Shown one piece after another: positions 61,645 to 64,000 of a stretch of DNA of 64,000 nt. The notes beneath the pieces were generated by a model. The model did no database searches, had not been told where the DNA came from, and was given only the letters and a program-made list of their open reading frames with translations. A program made the translations under genes and the position numbers. The stretch is from Endozoicomonas gorgoniicola (GTDB lineage: Bacteria > Pseudomonadota > Gammaproteobacteria > Pseudomonadales > Endozoicomonadaceae), in assembly GCF_025562715.2 (NCBI RefSeq), contig NZ_JAPFCC010000001.1:3759501-3823500 (forward strand), given 5' to 3'. Every line of letters starts with the position of its first letter. The stretch's first letter is position 1.

Positions 61645-63030
61645 ATGACAAACCTGAAAACGCTCTCCGCCAACTGGCGGCAGACTTTGTCGGTCTACCT
61701 TCATCGCCGGGCTATTACCCTTTTTTTCCTTGGTTTTTCAGCAGGCCTTCCTATATTGCTGGTCTTTTCGAGCCTGTCTTTCTGGATGCGGGAGGCAGAT
61801 GTCAGTCGTTCAACCATCGGCTTTTTCAGCTGGGTAGGGCTGGCTTATGGCTTTAAGTGGGTCTGGTCGCCACTGGTTGACCGGCTGCCACTGCCAATAT
61901 TAAGTACCCTTCTGGGTCGTCGCCGCGCATGGCTACTGCTATCCCAGATCGTTATTGCCTGTTCTCTGGTGGGAATGGCGATCACAGACCCTGCCCTTGA
62001 TCTGTGGACGATGGCGCTGTTTGCCGTCATGGTCGCCTTTGGCTCTGCCACTCAGGATATTGTCATCGACGCGTATCGTATTGAGTCTGCCGACAAAGAC
62101 CTTCAGGCTGCCCTGGCAGCCACTTACATGGTGGGTTACCGTCTGGCAATGATTCTTGCAACGGCTGGTGTATTAAGCATCGCTGCAACGTTTACCGTGA
62201 CTGAAGGAACCTATGACCAGTACCCCTGGCGCATGGCTTACCTCATCATGGCCTGCTGTATGGGAGTGGGTATTATCACGACTCTGGTTATCAATGAACC
62301 GGCAGAGCCTCCCAGACAGGAGCTGGAACTCAGGGCTAAACAGTGGATGGCTGATAACGCTCACCTGCCCGGTTTTATTGTCCGTACCGCTGGCTGGCTC
62401 TACGGTGCCATTATCTGTCCCTTCCTGGACTTTCTGATTCGCTACCGCTGGCATGCGCTTCTGGTTCTGGGATTAATCAGCACTTACCGCATTTGCGATG
62501 TGGTGATGGGCATCATGGCAAACTCGTTTTATGTCGACCTGGGGTACACCAAACAGGAAGTCGCTGCCATTTCAAAAGTCTATGGTGTCATTATGACGCT
62601 GGTTGGTGCAGCCATTGGCGGCGGTCTGATGGTGCGCTTCGGGGTGATGAAGATTCTGTTTGCCGGTGGTTTACTGGCAGCAATAACCAACCTGCTGTTC
62701 GCCTTTCTTGCCGGTATAGGCCACGACATCACATGGCTGACCGCCGTGATCTCGCTGGATAATCTGGCGGGTGGCATAGCGACGGCTGCCTTTATTGCTT
62801 ACCTGTCGAGCCTGACTAACGTCAGTTACTCTGCCACTCAGTACGCATTGTTCAGTTCCGTCATGGCGCTGTTACCAAAGTTTCTGGCTGGTTTTTCCGG
62901 CGTACTGGTGGACTCCATAGGCTATGCTTCGTTTTTCACTGCCACAGCGTTGATGGGGGTTCCATCATTGGTTCTGATAATGCTGGCGTGGAAATTAAAA
63001 GTGGCGTCAGCAGATGCAAGAAAACCATAA
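61645..63030 (+). CDS. AmpG-family muropeptide permease (copy 2)
   Basis: This 461-residue AmpG paralogue has the same length and motif order as copy 1 (RAITLFFLGFSAGLPILLVF, SLSFWMREADVSRSTIGFF, WSPLVDRLPLPILSTLLGRR). It has its own ribosome site (GGAAAG) and lies after a terminator and a 264-bp gap, so it is probably separately expressed. The tandem arrangement points to local duplication followed by divergence, which may allow different muropeptide preferences. Function by family; the copies cannot be told apart by sequence. Confidence 0.87.
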   Translation: MTNLKTLSANWRQTLSVYLHRRAITLFFLGFSAGLPILLVFSSLSFWMREADVSRSTIGFFSWVGLAYGFKWVWSPLVDRLPLPILSTLLGRRRAWLLLSQIVIACSLVGMAITDPALDLWTMALFAVMVAFGSATQDIVIDAYRIESADKDLQAALAATYMVGYRLAMILATAGVLSIAATFTVTEGTYDQYPWRMAYLIMACCMGVGIITTLVINEPAEPPRQELELRAKQWMADNAHLPGFIVRTAGWLYGAIICPFLDFLIRYRWHALLVLGLISTYRICDVVMGIMANSFYVDLGYTKQEVAAISKVYGVIMTLVGAAIGGGLMVRFGVMKILFAGGLLAAITNLLFAFLAGIGHDITWLTAVISLDNLAGGIATAAFIAYLSSLTNVSYSATQYALFSSVMALLPKFLAGFSGVLVDSIGYASFFTATALMGVPSLVLIMLAWKLKVASADARKP

Positions 63031-63045
63031 ACATAAGGAGTCACT

Positions 63046-63909
63046 GTGCCCAACATTCAAGCAATAAGAGCTGTACTGTTTACGTCCCTTTTGTTCCCGG
63101 TATTCTACTCAATGGCGGAGACTACCAGCACGAAGGCTATAAAAGCAGGTGTATCCAACTGGCTGGCTTTTCTCGAAACCATTGACTTTAATGAAAATCC
63201 AATAAGCTGCCACGCTGTTATTATTCATGAAAGCTGGGCTTTGACTACAAGTGACTGTGTACCGAAAAAACAGTACCGGAAAGAAACGATTGTGGGACGG
63301 TCTTATCAGGAATCACTTGAACCTTGGGAGAAAATAGTGCTTCGCTTCTCAACTGAATCGAAGAAAAAAGGTGATCAGGTTACAGTCTCAGAGGTATGGC
63401 GTCCGAGCACATACCATACTTCTTACCCTATTCTGTTAAAACTGGAATCAACACTTAATCCTCCCTTTCCCACTTTGTCTTTTAAAAAACACTCATGGTT
63501 TGATGAACTGGGAGATCGCCTCCCTTTGTGGACGGTGTATTATTTGGAGAGGCTGAAACAAAACAATGCTGTAAGCCTTCCTGAAATAAATATGCATTTT
63601 CATTCGGTCAGAATAAAGGATCAGTCAAACTGCAACCCCTTTGTCAGAGGCTTGAACTGGAAAATATGCTCAATTCCTGAAGGTTCCGGACAGGTATTAA
63701 GCCGTGAATTTCAGAGAGGGGCAGTTTTGCTGGATAAGAACTCTATGGTAGTAGGATTAGGCTACGCACCGGACCAGTGGAATACGACAGAGACAATGAA
63801 TTATTTTATTCCTCTGGGTCTAACGCCATTCAAAAATTTTATAAAAGAAACTACAGGCATAGATAATCAGCCTGATATTAAATTAATAAAAGACGTTTCT
63901 GAGCTATAG
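63046..63909 (+). CDS. Degenerate trypsin-like (S1 fold) exported protein
   Basis: This 287-residue protein has a signal peptide (AVLFTSLLFPVFYSMA). SCHAVIIHESWALTTSDC at 54-71 matches the S1 pattern C-x-G-x-L-I-x-x-x-W-x-L-T-A-A-H-C with Asp70 in place of the catalytic His. YPILLKLES (127-135) aligns with the D-I-A-L-L-R-L block without the Asp, and CSIPEGSGQVLSREFQRGAV (208 on) sits where GDSGGPL is expected. All three catalytic positions therefore seem lost while the fold and the Cys55-Cys71 pair remain, suggesting a binding or inhibitor role. The GTG start has AAGGAG 5-6 nt upstream. It lies 15 bp after AmpG copy 2 and may share its transcript. Confidence 0.7.
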   Translation: MPNIQAIRAVLFTSLLFPVFYSMAETTSTKAIKAGVSNWLAFLETIDFNENPISCHAVIIHESWALTTSDCVPKKQYRKETIVGRSYQESLEPWEKIVLRFSTESKKKGDQVTVSEVWRPSTYHTSYPILLKLESTLNPPFPTLSFKKHSWFDELGDRLPLWTVYYLERLKQNNAVSLPEINMHFHSVRIKDQSNCNPFVRGLNWKICSIPEGSGQVLSREFQRGAVLLDKNSMVVGLGYAPDQWNTTETMNYFIPLGLTPFKNFIKETTGIDNQPDIKLIKDVSEL

Positions 63910-64000
63910 CAACACAAATTTTTCTGACAATACTCATTTCATATTGGAAGAGACTGGTTTTTGAGTAATTACGTTGCATAGTCTATGCTCTGCGAGTTTA
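63910..64000. other. Window end, no feature recognised
   Basis: AT-rich sequence after the S1-like gene; too short to assign a terminator or a new gene. Confidence 0.5.

Overview
The window looks like a chromosomal segment of a host-associated gammaproteobacterium, most likely Endozoicomonas or a close relative. This is inferred, not proven. The grounds are gammaproteobacterial housekeeping blocks (groESL with FxsA, an ast arginine-succinyltransferase cluster, tandem AmpG permeases), a chlamydia/rickettsia-type ATP/ADP translocase, several candidate host-directed proteins and a heavy insertion-sequence load.

Layout. 1-3.8 kb: the 3' part of a permuted papain-fold (YiiX/G6R-like) gene, an IS110 element, an unknown helical protein and a GNAT acetyltransferase. 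3.8-9 kb: a TAXI-type TRAP transporter (fused permease plus binding protein), then a TDT/SLAC1 transporter and a YeiH-like permease. 9-15 kb: a di-haem lipoprotein and a two-gene RND efflux pump, closed by a REP-like palindrome and a perfect bidirectional terminator. 15-19.3 kb: an unknown gene cut off from its upstream region by an ISL3 element inserted exactly at its Shine-Dalgarno, an acetylpolyamine amidohydrolase, and a 56-codon gene with a strong ribosome site. 19.3-24.2 kb: an OprD porin, the ATP/ADP translocase, and a complete ISNCY-like element whose transposase is split by a -1 frameshift at A-AAA-AAG. 24.5-29 kb: a 1006-residue exported protein of unknown function and a second ISL3 element with an exact 8-bp target duplication. 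29-37.4 kb: astC, an exported-protein gene on the other strand, then an M20 hydrolase, a DUF1338 protein, astA, astD and astB; astE is not in the window. 37.3-41 kb: a three-gene minus-strand set of two paralogous unknown proteins and a Fic-like/ankyrin protein. 41-44 kb: groESL with a heat-shock promoter very like that of E. coli groE, fxsA and a DUF2789 gene. 44.5-57.5 kb: a secreted propeller-like protein, a 1614-residue protein with an SR-protein-like arginine/serine domain and a long coiled coil, an NhaC-family antiporter, an autotransporter and an Inc-like coiled-coil membrane protein. 57.7-64 kb: a HugZ 3' fragment abutting an IS200/IS605 right end (TnpB tail plus omegaRNA scaffold), a DUF481 protein, an alkyltransferase-like protein, a YbaM-like protein, two AmpG permeases and a degenerate trypsin-like protein.

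Theme. The most unusual content points to life inside or against a eukaryotic cell: nucleotide import from host cytosol (Tlc), Fic-plus-ankyrin architecture, an RS/serine-rich nuclear-protein mimic with a basic NLS-like patch, Inc-like hydrophobic plus coiled-coil layout, and secreted eukaryote-like repeats. IS elements have reshaped gene borders: one ISL3 target duplication re-creates a ribosome-binding site, and solo IS200/IS605 ends sit directly against gene 3' ends.
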